Assembly (NCBI RefSeq): GCF_016901135.1
Contig: NZ_JAFEVL010000020.1
Span: 1 to 64,000, forward strand
DNA: 64,000 bases
Reading direction: 5' to 3'
Source: Martinezella lusitana
Lineage (GTDB): Bacteria; Pseudomonadota; Alphaproteobacteria; Rhizobiales; Rhizobiaceae
This document shows, in pieces, positions 17,101 through 23,782 of this stretch. Positions within the stretch are counted from its first letter, which is position 1. Each line of letters begins with the position of its first letter. The position numbers and the translations under genes were made by a program. The notes under the pieces were generated by a model, which saw only the letters and a program-made list of their open reading frames with translations, did no database searches and was not told where the DNA came from.

Positions 17101-19025
17101 GTCGTCAGGCCGACAGCCGCGCTCGTGCCCAAGGCGGCAACCTGCTCGGTGGAAAGAGATGCAATAACATCGGTGGCCAAGCCTGCTATGGCTTTGCTGG
17201 AAAGCGCCGCGATCTCGGCGGTCGAGAACGTGGCTATGTCGTCCGCACCCATGGCGGAAAGCTGGGTTGAGCTCAGCGCTTTCACTTGAGCGGCGGAAAG
17301 CGCCGCGGCCTGCGTCGTGCTCAAGGCGACGATTTGGCCAGTGGTCAGGCCCGCGATGCCGACCGTACTGAGCGCAGTGACTTGTTCGGAGGAGAGGGAT
17401 GCGATGACATCCGTACCCAAAGCCGCAATCTGCTTGGAACTCAACGCGGCGACCTGGGTCGTCGTCAGGACTGCTGCCTGTGTCGTGCTCAGCGCCGCGA
17501 TCTGATCGGTGCCCAGACCAGTAATCCCGGTCTTGCTCAAAGCAGCAATCTGGGTCGAAGAGAGGGCCGCTATGACGTCCGTGCTCAGGCCTGATATCGC
17601 TCTGCTGGAAATCGCCGTGATATCGGCGGTCGAGAAGGTCGCGATATCGTCCGTTCCCAAGGCAGAAAACTGTGTCGAACTCAGTGCCGCGACCTGCGTC
17701 GTCGTCAACGCCTCAGCTTGCACAGTGCTCAAGGCGGCAATCTGGGTCGTCGTCAGGCCGGAAAGACCGGTTATGCTCAGGGCGGCAATCTGTGCGGTCG
17801 ATAGCGCCTCGATTTCGGTCGTGCTCATAACAGCGACTTGCGTCGCCTTGAGGGCGTTGACCTGCGTCGTCGTCAAGGCAGCGACCTGCGTCGTGCTCAA
17901 GGCGGCAATCTGGGTTGTCGTCAGGCCGGCGACTGCGGTCTTGCTCAGGGCGGCTACCTGCGCGGTTGACAGCGCCGCGATGTCGTCTGTGCCCATAACA
18001 GCGACTTGCGTCGCCTTGAGAGCGCCGATCTGCGTCGTCGTCAGGGCAGCGACCTGCTTCGTGCTCAACGCTCCTATCTGGGCCGTCGTCAGACCGGAGA
18101 TCGTGCCGGTACTCAAGGCGGCGATCTGATCGGTCGAGAGGGCTGCGATAACGGCCGTGGACAAGCCTGGCACCGCCGAGACGGTGATTGCCGCCATATC
18201 CGCGCTGGAGAATGTAGCGACGTCATCCGTCCCGAGTGACGTAAGCTGGGACGAACTCAGCACCTTGACTTGCGAGGAAGAAAGCGCCTCGGCCTGAGCC
18301 GTGCTCAGTGCTGCGATCTGGCTCGTCGTCAGGCCGGCGATCGCACTCGTACTCAGGGAAACAATTTGTGCGGTGGAAAGCACCGCAATATCGTTTGTTC
18401 CCATCACCGCGATTTGCGAAGCTTTGAGAGCAGCGATCTGAGTTGTTGTTAAGGCGGCGACTTGAGCCGTGGTCAGCGCTGCGATCTGGCTCGTCGTCAG
18501 GCCGGCGATCGCGCTTGTGCTCAGGGCGGCAACCTGCGTGGAGGAGAGCGTTGCAACGGCGCTTGTATTCAGGCCCGATATGGCTTGATTGGTAAGCGCC
18601 GCAATATCATCGGTGGAGAAAGTCGACACGTCCGCAGCGCTTAGAGCCGCCAGCTGCTTTGAGCTAAGGGCTTTGACCTGAGACGTGGTCAAGGCTTCCG
18701 CCTGATCTGTCGACAGGCCGCTGATCTGCGCCGTGGTGATCGCGGCGATCTGAAGCGTGCTCAGACTTTCGATGTCAGAACTGGTGAGAACAGCGAGCTG
18801 ATCAAGCGTCAGGCCAACGATGGCGCTTTGTGAAATGGCGTTCAACTGCTGCGAACTGAGGACCTCAACGTCTTCCGTATCCAACGCGGCAATTTGAGCC
18901 GAGGAAAGGACGCTAATCTGCTTTGTGGACAGCGATGCGACGTCTTCCGTCGTCCAGGCCTTAACTGCAGCTGTCGAAAGAGACCTGATCTGGGTGGTGC
19001 TTAGGGTGGAGACGATCGAAGTCAT
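11130..19025 (-). CDS. Giant octapeptide-repeat protein, 2631 residues, function unknown
   Basis: One uninterrupted frame. Almost the whole protein is an 8-residue repeat with consensus A-L-S/T-T/S-x-Q/D-I/V-A, about 325 units. Octads are grouped into a higher-order repeat of ten (80 residues); typical successive units are ALSTAQIA, ALSTAGIA, GLTTAQIA, ALSTAQAE, ALTTTQVA, VLSSTQIA, ALGTDDIA, TFSTADIA, AISSKAIS and GLSTDVIA. Ser and Thr make up at least a quarter of it; I saw no Cys. It starts MTSIVSTLSTTQIRSL without a signal peptide or membrane helix, and ends LTPDQIAAVISNYVSA with no RTX nonapeptides. The S/T-x-x-Q/D/E pattern is a helix capping box, suggesting a solenoid of short helices (inference). 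Similar proteins are often auto-annotated as beta-strand-repeat or heme-utilisation adhesins, without evidence. The adjacent GT41 gene suggests O-glycosylation. Confidence 0.85.
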   Translation of the reverse strand: MTSIVSTLSTTQIRSLSTAAVKAWTTEDVASLSTKQISVLSSAQIAALDTEDVEVLSSQQLNAISQSAIVGLTLDQLAVLTSSDIESLSTLQIAAITTAQISGLSTDQAEALTTSQVKALSSKQLAALSAADVSTFSTDDIAALTNQAISGLNTSAVATLSSTQVAALSTSAIAGLTTSQIAALTTAQVAALTTTQIAALKASQIAVMGTNDIAVLSTAQIVSLSTSAIAGLTTSQIAALSTAQAEALSSSQVKVLSSSQLTSLGTDDVATFSSADMAAITVSAVPGLSTAVIAALSTDQIAALSTGTISGLTTAQIGALSTKQVAALTTTQIGALKATQVAVMGTDDIAALSTAQVAALSKTAVAGLTTTQIAALSTTQVAALTTTQVNALKATQVAVMSTTEIEALSTAQIAALSITGLSGLTTTQIAALSTVQAEALTTTQVAALSSTQFSALGTDDIATFSTADITAISSRAISGLSTDVIAALSSTQIAALSKTGITGLGTDQIAALSTTQAAVLTTTQVAALSSKQIAALGTDVIASLSSEQVTALSTVGIAGLTTGQIVALSTTQAAALSAAQVKALSSTQLSAMGADDIATFSTAEIAALSSKAIAGLATDVIASLSTEQVAALGTSAAVGLTTSQIAALSTAQVAVLSSSAVASLTTSQISTLSTAQVATLTTAQAAALKAAQVAVMGTNDIMVFSTAQIAALSTSAVANLTTSQIAALSTAQAEALSSSQVKVLSSTQLAALSTDDIATFSTADIATISSKAIVGLSTGVIASLSTEQVAALSTSAIVGLTTSQIATLSSSQVEALTTTQVAVLSSTQMAAFGTNDIAAFSTADMAAITSKAAAGLSTGVIADLSAAQIAALSTSALAGLTTSQIAALSTSQIATLSTARIAVLTSTQVAALNAGVVTSLSTAQIAALSTSGVTGLTTDQINTLSTAQMQALTTSQVAVLNSTQLAALGTDDIATFSTDEIAALSSKAISGLSTNVIAALSTSQVAALSAVGIVGLTTSQIAALSTAQIAALPTVRVTTLSSAQIAALSTDVIASLSTTQFAAISTSGVAGLTTDQVNALSTAQVAALTTSQFAALKSTQLSALGTDDIAALSTADVAVITSGAISGLSTAAIAALSTAQIAALSTAGVAGLNSTQIEALSTGQVDALVTKQVAALRSSQIAAMDEDVIASLSTEQIAALSTLGITGLTTSQIAALGTAQVEALSSSQVKVLSSTQIAALGADDIATFSTADIAAISNTAVPGLSTAVISALSTGQIAALSTTGIAGLTTNQVAALTTAQIAALTTARIAALSSSQVAVLSTGAIASLSTGQIAALSTAGIDGLTTDQIAALSTAQTEALTTSQVATLSSTQLAALSTADIATFSTADIAAIGSLAISGLSTAAVAALSTNQIAALSTAGVAGMTSDQILALNSGQMGALLTKQIAALSSTQVAALGTGVIAALSTAQIAALSTSGIAGLSTKQIAVLNTAQAEALTVAQVGALNSKQVGVLSTEDIATFSTKDIAAIGSSVISGLSTDAVAALSTAQIAALSASGIAGLTTKQIVALSTGQLHALTTTQIAALNSAQLSMLTSDDMAVLSTNGIAAISSSAISGLSTAAVAALSTAQIAALSTSGVAGLTTKQVAALNTGQAEALTTVQVAVLSSTQLAALTADDIAVFSTKDIAAIGSSAISGLSTAAVAALSTAQIAALSTAGITGLSTRQIAVLTTSQVDALPTKQIAALSPTQVAALSTGVIAALSTAQVAALSTSGTTGLTTSQVPVLSTGQTQALTTAQIGALSSKQVSVLTTDDIAALSTDQIAALSTAGIAGMTTAQIAILSTDQAQALTATQVGALSSKQIAALGTDALETFSTADMAAISSSAISGLSTATLAAFSTDQIAALGIASIAGLTTGQISALGTGQLAALTTAQVAILASTQIAALGTASIAALSTAQIAALSTAGIAGLTTAQIGALSSGQAEALTTPQVAVLSSTQIAAFGTADLETFSTADIAAISSNGISGLSTATIAAFSTDQIAALSTAGIAGLTTAQISALSSDQLEALTTAQIGALGSKQTVILGTKGIAALSTAQVAALSTSGIAGLTTDQMAALSTDQAEALTPTQVGALGSKQIAALGTDDLDTFSTADIASISSNAVSGLSTAVIAALTTAQIAALGTAGIAGLSTDQVAALSMNQAEALTPDQVGALSSKQIAILGTDALGTFSTADIAAISASAISGLSTAVIAALSTAQIAAFGTDGIAGLTTAQVATLNTDQVEALTTAQIGAFGSKQVAVLSTDDIAALSTAQVAAMSTAGISGLSSAQVAALSVEQIEALSTAQIAALSSTGIAGLSTSDLAKFSSSDIAAISSGSIQGLSTDFVASLSTAQIAALGTASIAGLSSAQVGALSIEQVEALSAAQIAALSSAGVAGLTTEDLGTFSTTELAVISSDSIQGLSTAFVAALTSDQIAALSTSQLASLGYNQIAAMGTDQIAAMSTSQINALNALQLAALDTDDIAVFTTDDIVAINSKAIAGLTTRAIASLTTTQAEALTSSQVSGLTSAQVAALTTQELAAFSTSDIASFSSNGVAGLSTEDIASLSSAQLSTLMKSQMGYLTPDQIAAVISNYVSA
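11180..19010 (-). repeat. 24-bp tandem coding repeat with 240-bp superperiod
   Basis: DNA of the giant gene repeats every 24 bp (one octapeptide) over about 7.8 kb, with a longer period of about 240 bp (ten octads); about 20 superunits can be counted from the G-L-S-T marker after A-I-S. Copies vary in third positions and are not identical, so this is an old, diverged array kept by coding selection and not a fresh expansion. The lack of stops in the repeat makes long meaningless open frames on the plus strand. Confidence 0.85.
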
Positions 19026-19300
19026 ACGTGCAGCTCTTGTGTTAGCTAATACGGAAACCCATTCACCCGATAACCAGCATCGCGTGAATGTTCGGGGCCT
19101 GAAAACTGACAGTCATTAAAATTCACAGCCTGACAGAGTGAGTGTAGTCAGACTAGCTTGCCCGAACCTGAGGTTGGTGTGCCCAGCGGGATTTCGACGG
19201 GCGCCGTCAAGCAGCGTCCGTTCCAGCGTCAAGCGATTTTGCAAGCGGTGCGCCCTGCAGATGCGCGCCAATGAGACAAGCGGCTTAGGCGGTCAAAAGA
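19026..19300. other. Upstream region of the giant gene
   Basis: No gene is supported here. The giant gene's ATG has only a weak AGAG for ribosome binding. I see no strong promoter hexamers and no terminator for the TetR gene, which runs in the same direction as the giant gene from 19891 to 19301. Confidence 0.4.
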
Positions 19301-19891
19301 TCAGATCTCCGCCCGCCATTTCCTGAGCGCATCCTCGATGTAGTCGATCAGCGGCAGCTTGCCGTCTTCCTGGAGCCATTTGTCGACCGCAAGACGCAGT
19401 GGGCTCACCGACATCATTGAAACCAGCCGCAGTCCGTCGCGGTCCTTGGCTGGAAACAGCTCGCATAGGCTCTCGTAGACAACCTGTTCTAGCTGCAGAT
19501 AGTTGCCCCCAATTTGGGCACGCAACGGCTTGGTTTGCCGCATAAGTCGGGCGGTTGCCAGAAGTTGAGGGGCCTGGAGACGCGCTGCGAGCTTCAGCGT
19601 CGCCTGATGGACTACGTCGAACGGTCGTCCGGCCGATGCGCTCTCCAGAACGCATGTTCTGAGAGCCTCTATGTATCCGTGCCGATGTGCCAGCAGAATT
19701 TCGTCTTTGCTTTTGAAATAATAGAAGAAAGTCCGGCGGGAAATACCAGCCGCTGCCGCAATGTCATCGAGAGTCGTTTCCTGATAGCCCTTTGAAAGAA
19801 AGGATTTCAGTCCCGCATCTGCGATGCGCTGAAACGTCAGCCGTCGCTTCCGCTCGCGCAGGCCTTCCGGTTTTGAGGGGGGATCTTGCAT
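19301..19891 (-). CDS. TetR-family transcriptional regulator
   Basis: A 196-residue repressor-type protein. Residues 15-60 hold the TetR helix-turn-helix: FQRIADAGLKSFLSKGYQET, then TLDDIAAAAGISRRTFFYYFKSK. The remainder is the variable ligand-binding helical domain, from which no ligand can be guessed. It is divergent from the DUF3313-like lipoprotein gene, and a 41-nt dyad between them (20025-20065) is the probable operator. No strong Shine-Dalgarno precedes the start. Confidence 0.88.
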   Translation of the reverse strand: MQDPPSKPEGLRERKRRLTFQRIADAGLKSFLSKGYQETTLDDIAAAAGISRRTFFYYFKSKDEILLAHRHGYIEALRTCVLESASAGRPFDVVHQATLKLAARLQAPQLLATARLMRQTKPLRAQIGGNYLQLEQVVYESLCELFPAKDRDGLRLVSMMSVSPLRLAVDKWLQEDGKLPLIDYIEDALRKWRAEI

Positions 19892-20024
19892 GGCTCAATT
19901 CTGCCATAAATCATCGCGGCGCACAAACTGTGGCGCCTTGCTTCGCCATGCGCGCCTCGTTTTTGCCACTGCTATTTCCGGCAGAAATAATTCTGCAGCT
20001 TCGTTCGCAATTGCCGCAAAGTAG

Positions 20025-20065
20025 CCAACATCAATTTTTACACCAAGTGTAATATTTAATGTTGG
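20025..20065. promoter_or_regulatory. 41-nt dyad, probable operator of the TetR regulator
   Basis: Two 19-nt arms (20025-20043 and 20047-20065) around CAA match at 16 of 19 positions. The inner part is a perfect TTACAC-CAA-GTGTAA, and the outer ends are a perfect CCAACAT / ATGTTGG. It lies 39 bases before the lipoprotein start. Size and symmetry suit binding of one or two TetR dimers (inference). Confidence 0.6.
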
Positions 20066-20104
20066 CACGAGAACCCTGAGAGGGTGCAGGAGAGCGGTAC
20101 GTCA

Positions 20105-21010
20105 ATGTCAGTCAACCTAGTTCCGGATCATGAAACTACTGCGATATACGATTCATTCGCCGCCGAAGGTGTCAGACCCGGTCGGTTCAATATCGTGACG
20201 ATAGCTCTTTTGATGAGTTTATTGGCAGGCTGCGCTGCGGCGCCATTGGATCGCGCGGGATCCCTGCGGTCCTATGATGGCCTGACACGGTCGAATGGGC
20301 TGGTCGCCCACTCGCTTCTCAAGGTGAGCAAGGACGATGTTCTTGCGGCAAAGACCGTGAAGATCATTCCGACCGCTTTTTCGATGCAGGCGGAAAGCGC
20401 CTCTTTTACCCCCGCGCAGCGCAGCCTCGTCACCAATGCCGTCGACAGAGCGCTTTGCTCGGGATTGAGCGAACGCTTCGTCGTCGTCGGTTTGTCAGAA
20501 CCAGCGGATCTGACTGTTCGTGCGCTTGTCACCCAGGTCAAGGCAACGAACGCCACGGCGGTCGGTGTGTCAAAAGTCGCGTCGGTGGGAACGAGCGTAC
20601 TGTTGCCGGGCGTACCCGTGCCCATTCCGCGTATCCCGATCGGCATGGGCAGCCTTTCCCTCGAAGCCGAGGCGCTTGATCGTCAGGGCGTGCCGAAGGC
20701 GGCGATGATTTGGGGACGGGGTGCGAACGCGTTTCTTGATTCGGGAACCGTCGCCAAGGAAGGAGATGCCTATAGTCTCGCAGCGAAATTCGGCGGCGAT
20801 TTCAGCAAGCTGTTGGTCAAGGGCCGCACGCCTTTCGGCACGATGCCTTCCATGCTTTCCAAGGCGAAGCTCAATGCATTGGTTGGACGCGCGCCGAAAT
20901 ATGAAGCGTGCAAGGCGTTCGGAAAATCGCCTGGTGTTGCCGGCTTTATCGGACAACGCATGGGGCTGCCGCCCAAATGGACCGATAAAGCCGCCCCCAA
21001 CCCCTCCTGA
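20105..21010 (+). CDS. DUF3313-type lipoprotein
   Basis: About 301 residues from the ATG at 20105 (AGGAG 12 bases upstream); a GTG at 20084 is an alternative. The lipobox LLAGC follows a hydrophobic stretch IVTIALLMSL, so the protein should be lipid-anchored after export. The leader before the lipobox is unusually long (about 45 residues), so translation could start further in. The rest (LDRAGSLRSYDGL, AKTVKIIPTAFS, VDRALCSGLSERF, PIPRIPIGMGSLSLEAEALD) fits the DUF3313 family of Gram-negative envelope lipoproteins of unknown role. Expression is probably controlled by the divergent TetR protein. Confidence 0.75.
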   Translation: MSVNLVPDHETTAIYDSFAAEGVRPGRFNIVTIALLMSLLAGCAAAPLDRAGSLRSYDGLTRSNGLVAHSLLKVSKDDVLAAKTVKIIPTAFSMQAESASFTPAQRSLVTNAVDRALCSGLSERFVVVGLSEPADLTVRALVTQVKATNATAVGVSKVASVGTSVLLPGVPVPIPRIPIGMGSLSLEAEALDRQGVPKAAMIWGRGANAFLDSGTVAKEGDAYSLAAKFGGDFSKLLVKGRTPFGTMPSMLSKAKLNALVGRAPKYEACKAFGKSPGVAGFIGQRMGLPPKWTDKAAPNPS

Positions 21011-21038
21011 GCCGACGTCATTGTGATGCTCGCCGCTG

Positions 21039-21067
21039 GCGTTTCACGACTCCGAGCCGTGAGACGC
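21039..21067. terminator. Hairpin between convergent lipoprotein and edd genes
   Basis: Stem GCGTTTCACG / CGTGAGACGC (nine of ten pairs) with a 9-base loop, 28 bases after the lipoprotein stop and just before the edd stop on the other strand. It probably serves as a terminator for one or both directions, though T tracts are poor. Confidence 0.4.
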
Positions 21068-21068
21068 T

Positions 21069-22889
21069 TCAGTGGAACAGGACACTTGCGCCCTGATCGG
21101 CCGGGCCTGCGGCTCGGCGGAACGGGGCGAAGAGCTCGCGCCCCATGCCGAATTCGTTCCCGGAGAGGTCTGCGGTGACCGGTTCGCGCTCGGCCATGTC
21201 GGCGGCGTCGACCAGCACCTCAAGTGTGCCGGCGATCGCGTCGATGCGGATAATGTCGCCTTCCCTGATGCGGGCGATCGGTCCGCCTTCGACGGCCTCC
21301 GGCGTGACGTGGATTGCGGCGGGCACCTTGCCCGATGCGCCGGACATCCGTCCGTCGGTCAGAAGCGCCACGCGGAAGCCGCGGTCCTGCAGCACGCCGA
21401 GCGCCGGCGTCAACTTGTGCAGCTCCGGCATGCCGTTGGCCTTCGGCCCCTGGAAACGGACGACGGCGACGAAGTCGCGGTTCAGCTTGCCATCCTTGAA
21501 TGCCTGCTGCATCTCCAGCTGATCGTGGAAGATCACAGCTGGCGCTTCGATGATGTGGCGTTCCAGCTTGACGGCGGAAATCTTGATGACCGCCTTGCCG
21601 ATATTGCCGCGCAGCATCTTCAGGCCGCCACTGCCCTGGAAAGGCGTCTCGATGCTAGCGAGCACCTTCGGATCGCCACTCTTTTCGGGTGCTGGTTCGC
21701 GGACTACGCCGCCATCGGCGCCGATTTTGACCTCGATCGAATAAGCGCCAAGCCCCTGGCCGGCGACGGTGCGTACGTCGTCGTGCAGCAGCCCCTTCTT
21801 GAGCAGTTGTTTGATGAGGAAGCCCATGCCGCCGGCGGCATGGAAGTGGTTCACGTCGGCAAGCCCGTTCGGATAGACGCGAGCAAGCAGCGGGATGATG
21901 TCGGAAAGCTCCGAAATATCCTGCCAGGTCAGCACGATGCCGGCGGCGCGCGCCATGGCGACCAGGTGCATCGTGTGGTTCGTCGAGCCGCCGGTGGCGT
22001 GCAGGCCGACGACGCCGTTGACGATCGAGCGCTCGTCGATCATCTCGCCGGCCGGCGTGAATTCGTTGCCCATGGCGGTGATAGCGAGTGCGCGCTTGGT
22101 GGCCTCTCGGGTCAGGGCTTCGCGGAGCGGCGTGCCAGGATTGACGAAGGACGCGCCGGGCATGTGGAAGCCCATGATTTCCATCAGCATCTGGTTGGAA
22201 TTGGCCGTGCCGTAGAAGGTGCAGGTGCCGGGGCCGTGGTAGGACTTCGATTCCGCCTCCAGCAGTTCGGCGCGGCCGACCTTGCCTTCGGCGTAGAGCT
22301 GCCGCACGCGCGACTTCTCGTCGTTCGGCAGGCCCGATGTCATCGGCCCGGCTGGAATGAAGACGGCCGGCAGATGGCCGAAGGAGAGGGCGGCGATGAC
22401 CAGGCCCGGCACGATCTTGTCGCAGACGCCGAGGAAAACGGCCGCGTCGAACATGTTGTGTGACAGGCCGACACCGGCCGACATGGCAATCAGGTCGCGC
22501 GAGAAGAGCGAGAGCTCCATGCCCGGCTGTCCCTGCGTGACGCCGTCGCACATGGCCGGCACGCCGCCAGCCACCTGGGCGATGCCGCCGGCCGCCGCCG
22601 CTGCCTCGCGGATGATCGCGGGATAGGTTTCGAACGGCTGGTGCGCCGAGAGCATGTCGTTATAGGAGGTGATGATCCCGAGATTGGGCACGCGGTCGCC
22701 CGCCAATGCATCCTTCTCGGAGGGGGAACAGACTGCGAAGCCATGCGCAAGGTTGGCGCAGCCGAGCACGGAGCGTTGTGCGCCTTTGGTTGCAGCATTG
22801 CGCAGGCGGTCCAGATAGCGCTCGCGCGTCGGCTTCGAGCGCTCGACGATACGTGCGGTAATCGCGGAAATGCGGGCGTCAGCGGCCAT
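21069..22889 (-). CDS. edd: Edd, 6-phosphogluconate dehydratase
   Basis: A 606-residue iron-sulfur enzyme that dehydrates 6-phosphogluconate to KDPG in the Entner-Doudoroff pathway. I chose the start at 22889 (MAADARIS) because GGAGG (22900-22904 on the minus strand) lies 10 bases upstream; the open frame to 22982 adds an unlikely Arg/Ser-rich leader. Seen: cluster-type cysteines in [12 protein letters not shown] and FLGVCDK, the motif GGSTNH, and the C-terminal [13 protein letters not shown] typical of the IlvD/Edd family. It is the last gene of zwf-pgl-edd, 179 bases after pgl. No eda gene follows in this window. Confidence 0.95.
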   Translation of the reverse strand: MAADARISAITARIVERSKPTRERYLDRLRNAATKGAQRSVLGCANLAHGFAVCSPSEKDALAGDRVPNLGIITSYNDMLSAHQPFETYPAIIREAAAAAGGIAQVAGGVPAMCDGVTQGQPGMELSLFSRDLIAMSAGVGLSHNMFDAAVFLGVCDKIVPGLVIAALSFGHLPAVFIPAGPMTSGLPNDEKSRVRQLYAEGKVGRAELLEAESKSYHGPGTCTFYGTANSNQMLMEIMGFHMPGASFVNPGTPLREALTREATKRALAITAMGNEFTPAGEMIDERSIVNGVVGLHATGGSTNHTMHLVAMARAAGIVLTWQDISELSDIIPLLARVYPNGLADVNHFHAAGGMGFLIKQLLKKGLLHDDVRTVAGQGLGAYSIEVKIGADGGVVREPAPEKSGDPKVLASIETPFQGSGGLKMLRGNIGKAVIKISAVKLERHIIEAPAVIFHDQLEMQQAFKDGKLNRDFVAVVRFQGPKANGMPELHKLTPALGVLQDRGFRVALLTDGRMSGASGKVPAAIHVTPEAVEGGPIARIREGDIIRIDAIAGTLEVLVDAADMAEREPVTADLSGNEFGMGRELFAPFRRAAGPADQGASVLFH

Positions 22890-23068
22890 GGTCGATCTGC
22901 CTCCGTCTGTTCTGCGCGGTGCCCCGGAAGATCGGCTTCGATCTGTCTTGGTAGAGGGCGTGGCGCGTGGTTCGAATGTCAATGCGATGCCGATACGCCC
23001 TTGCGGGCGCGCGGCACAGCAGCTGTTGCTGGTCTTTCAGGGTTCGATGACGAGGCCTGTCAGCCGCG

Positions 23069-23767
23069 TCAGGGAGCCCAGTAAATCTCGACTGGAGAGG
23101 CAGCCCGGCGCAGCATGGCGCGGATCGGCATCTCGGTTTCTTCGCCCGGCGCTTCCGCCTTGGCGAGAACGTCCTTCTTGCCCTCTCCCTCGATATGGAG
23201 CACCAGCAATCGGGCATCCTGAAGGCTGGAGAAGGTGAATGTCAGCCGCGGCTCACCGGCACCTTCCGCTTCCATCGTGATGATGCCGCGCGGGGTGTTC
23301 GGGTCAAGCGCAGTCAGGAGATTGCTGCCGCCCGGAAAGAACGAGGCCGTGTGGCCGTCATTGCCCATACCGAGGATGGCGACGTCGAAGGGCTGGCTGA
23401 CGATCTTGGTCTTTTCCGTGGCGATGGCTGCGGCCTCCTCGACGGAAGCCACGGCCTGGTAGAGCGGGAGGAACTTGGCCGCAGCGGCCTTGTCCCTCAG
23501 CAGGTTCTCCTGGACGAGCAGGTGGTTCGAGCGCGGATTGTCGGCCGGCACGAACCGTTCGTCGACCAGGGTGATCGTCACCTTGCCCCAGTCGATCGTG
23601 CGCGAGGACAGCACCTGGAAGAAGGCCTTCGGCGTGGAGCCGCCGGAGACCGCTATGCTTGCGGAGCCACGCGCTTCGATGGCGGCCGAGAGGGTCTCGG
23701 CCACCTTGTCCGCGAGCTTGCCGGCGAGTTCGGCGCCATTGGCGAAAGCATGCATATTCGCTGTCAT
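23069..23767 (-). CDS. pgl: Pgl, 6-phosphogluconolactonase
   Basis: A 232-residue cytosolic enzyme that hydrolyses 6-phosphogluconolactone to 6-phosphogluconate. It has the DevB/Pgl signatures SIAVSGGSTPKAFF, DERFVP, SNHLLVQENLL and LGMGNDGHTASFFPG. The gene lies 15 bases after zwf and is probably co-transcribed with it. Length and motifs are normal for the family. Confidence 0.94.
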   Translation of the reverse strand: MTANMHAFANGAELAGKLADKVAETLSAAIEARGSASIAVSGGSTPKAFFQVLSSRTIDWGKVTITLVDERFVPADNPRSNHLLVQENLLRDKAAAAKFLPLYQAVASVEEAAAIATEKTKIVSQPFDVAILGMGNDGHTASFFPGGSNLLTALDPNTPRGIITMEAEGAGEPRLTFTFSSLQDARLLVLHIEGEGKKDVLAKAEAPGEETEMPIRAMLRRAASPVEIYWAP

Positions 23768-23782
23768 CGTTGTCGTCCCGGA

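Noticed and set aside
11180..19010. CRISPR array
   Set aside because: Units are contiguous 24-bp coding repeats with no unique spacers, and the frame stays open for 7.9 kb.
11130..19025. RTX-type type I secreted protein
   Set aside because: No GGxGxDxxx nonapeptides, and no HlyB/HlyD/TolC genes in the window.
11176..19119. Many open frames on the plus strand across the giant gene, the longest at 16645-17289
   Set aside because: They arise because the 24-bp coding repeat has no stops in some antisense frames. They start at random points, lack ribosome sites and have no independent character.
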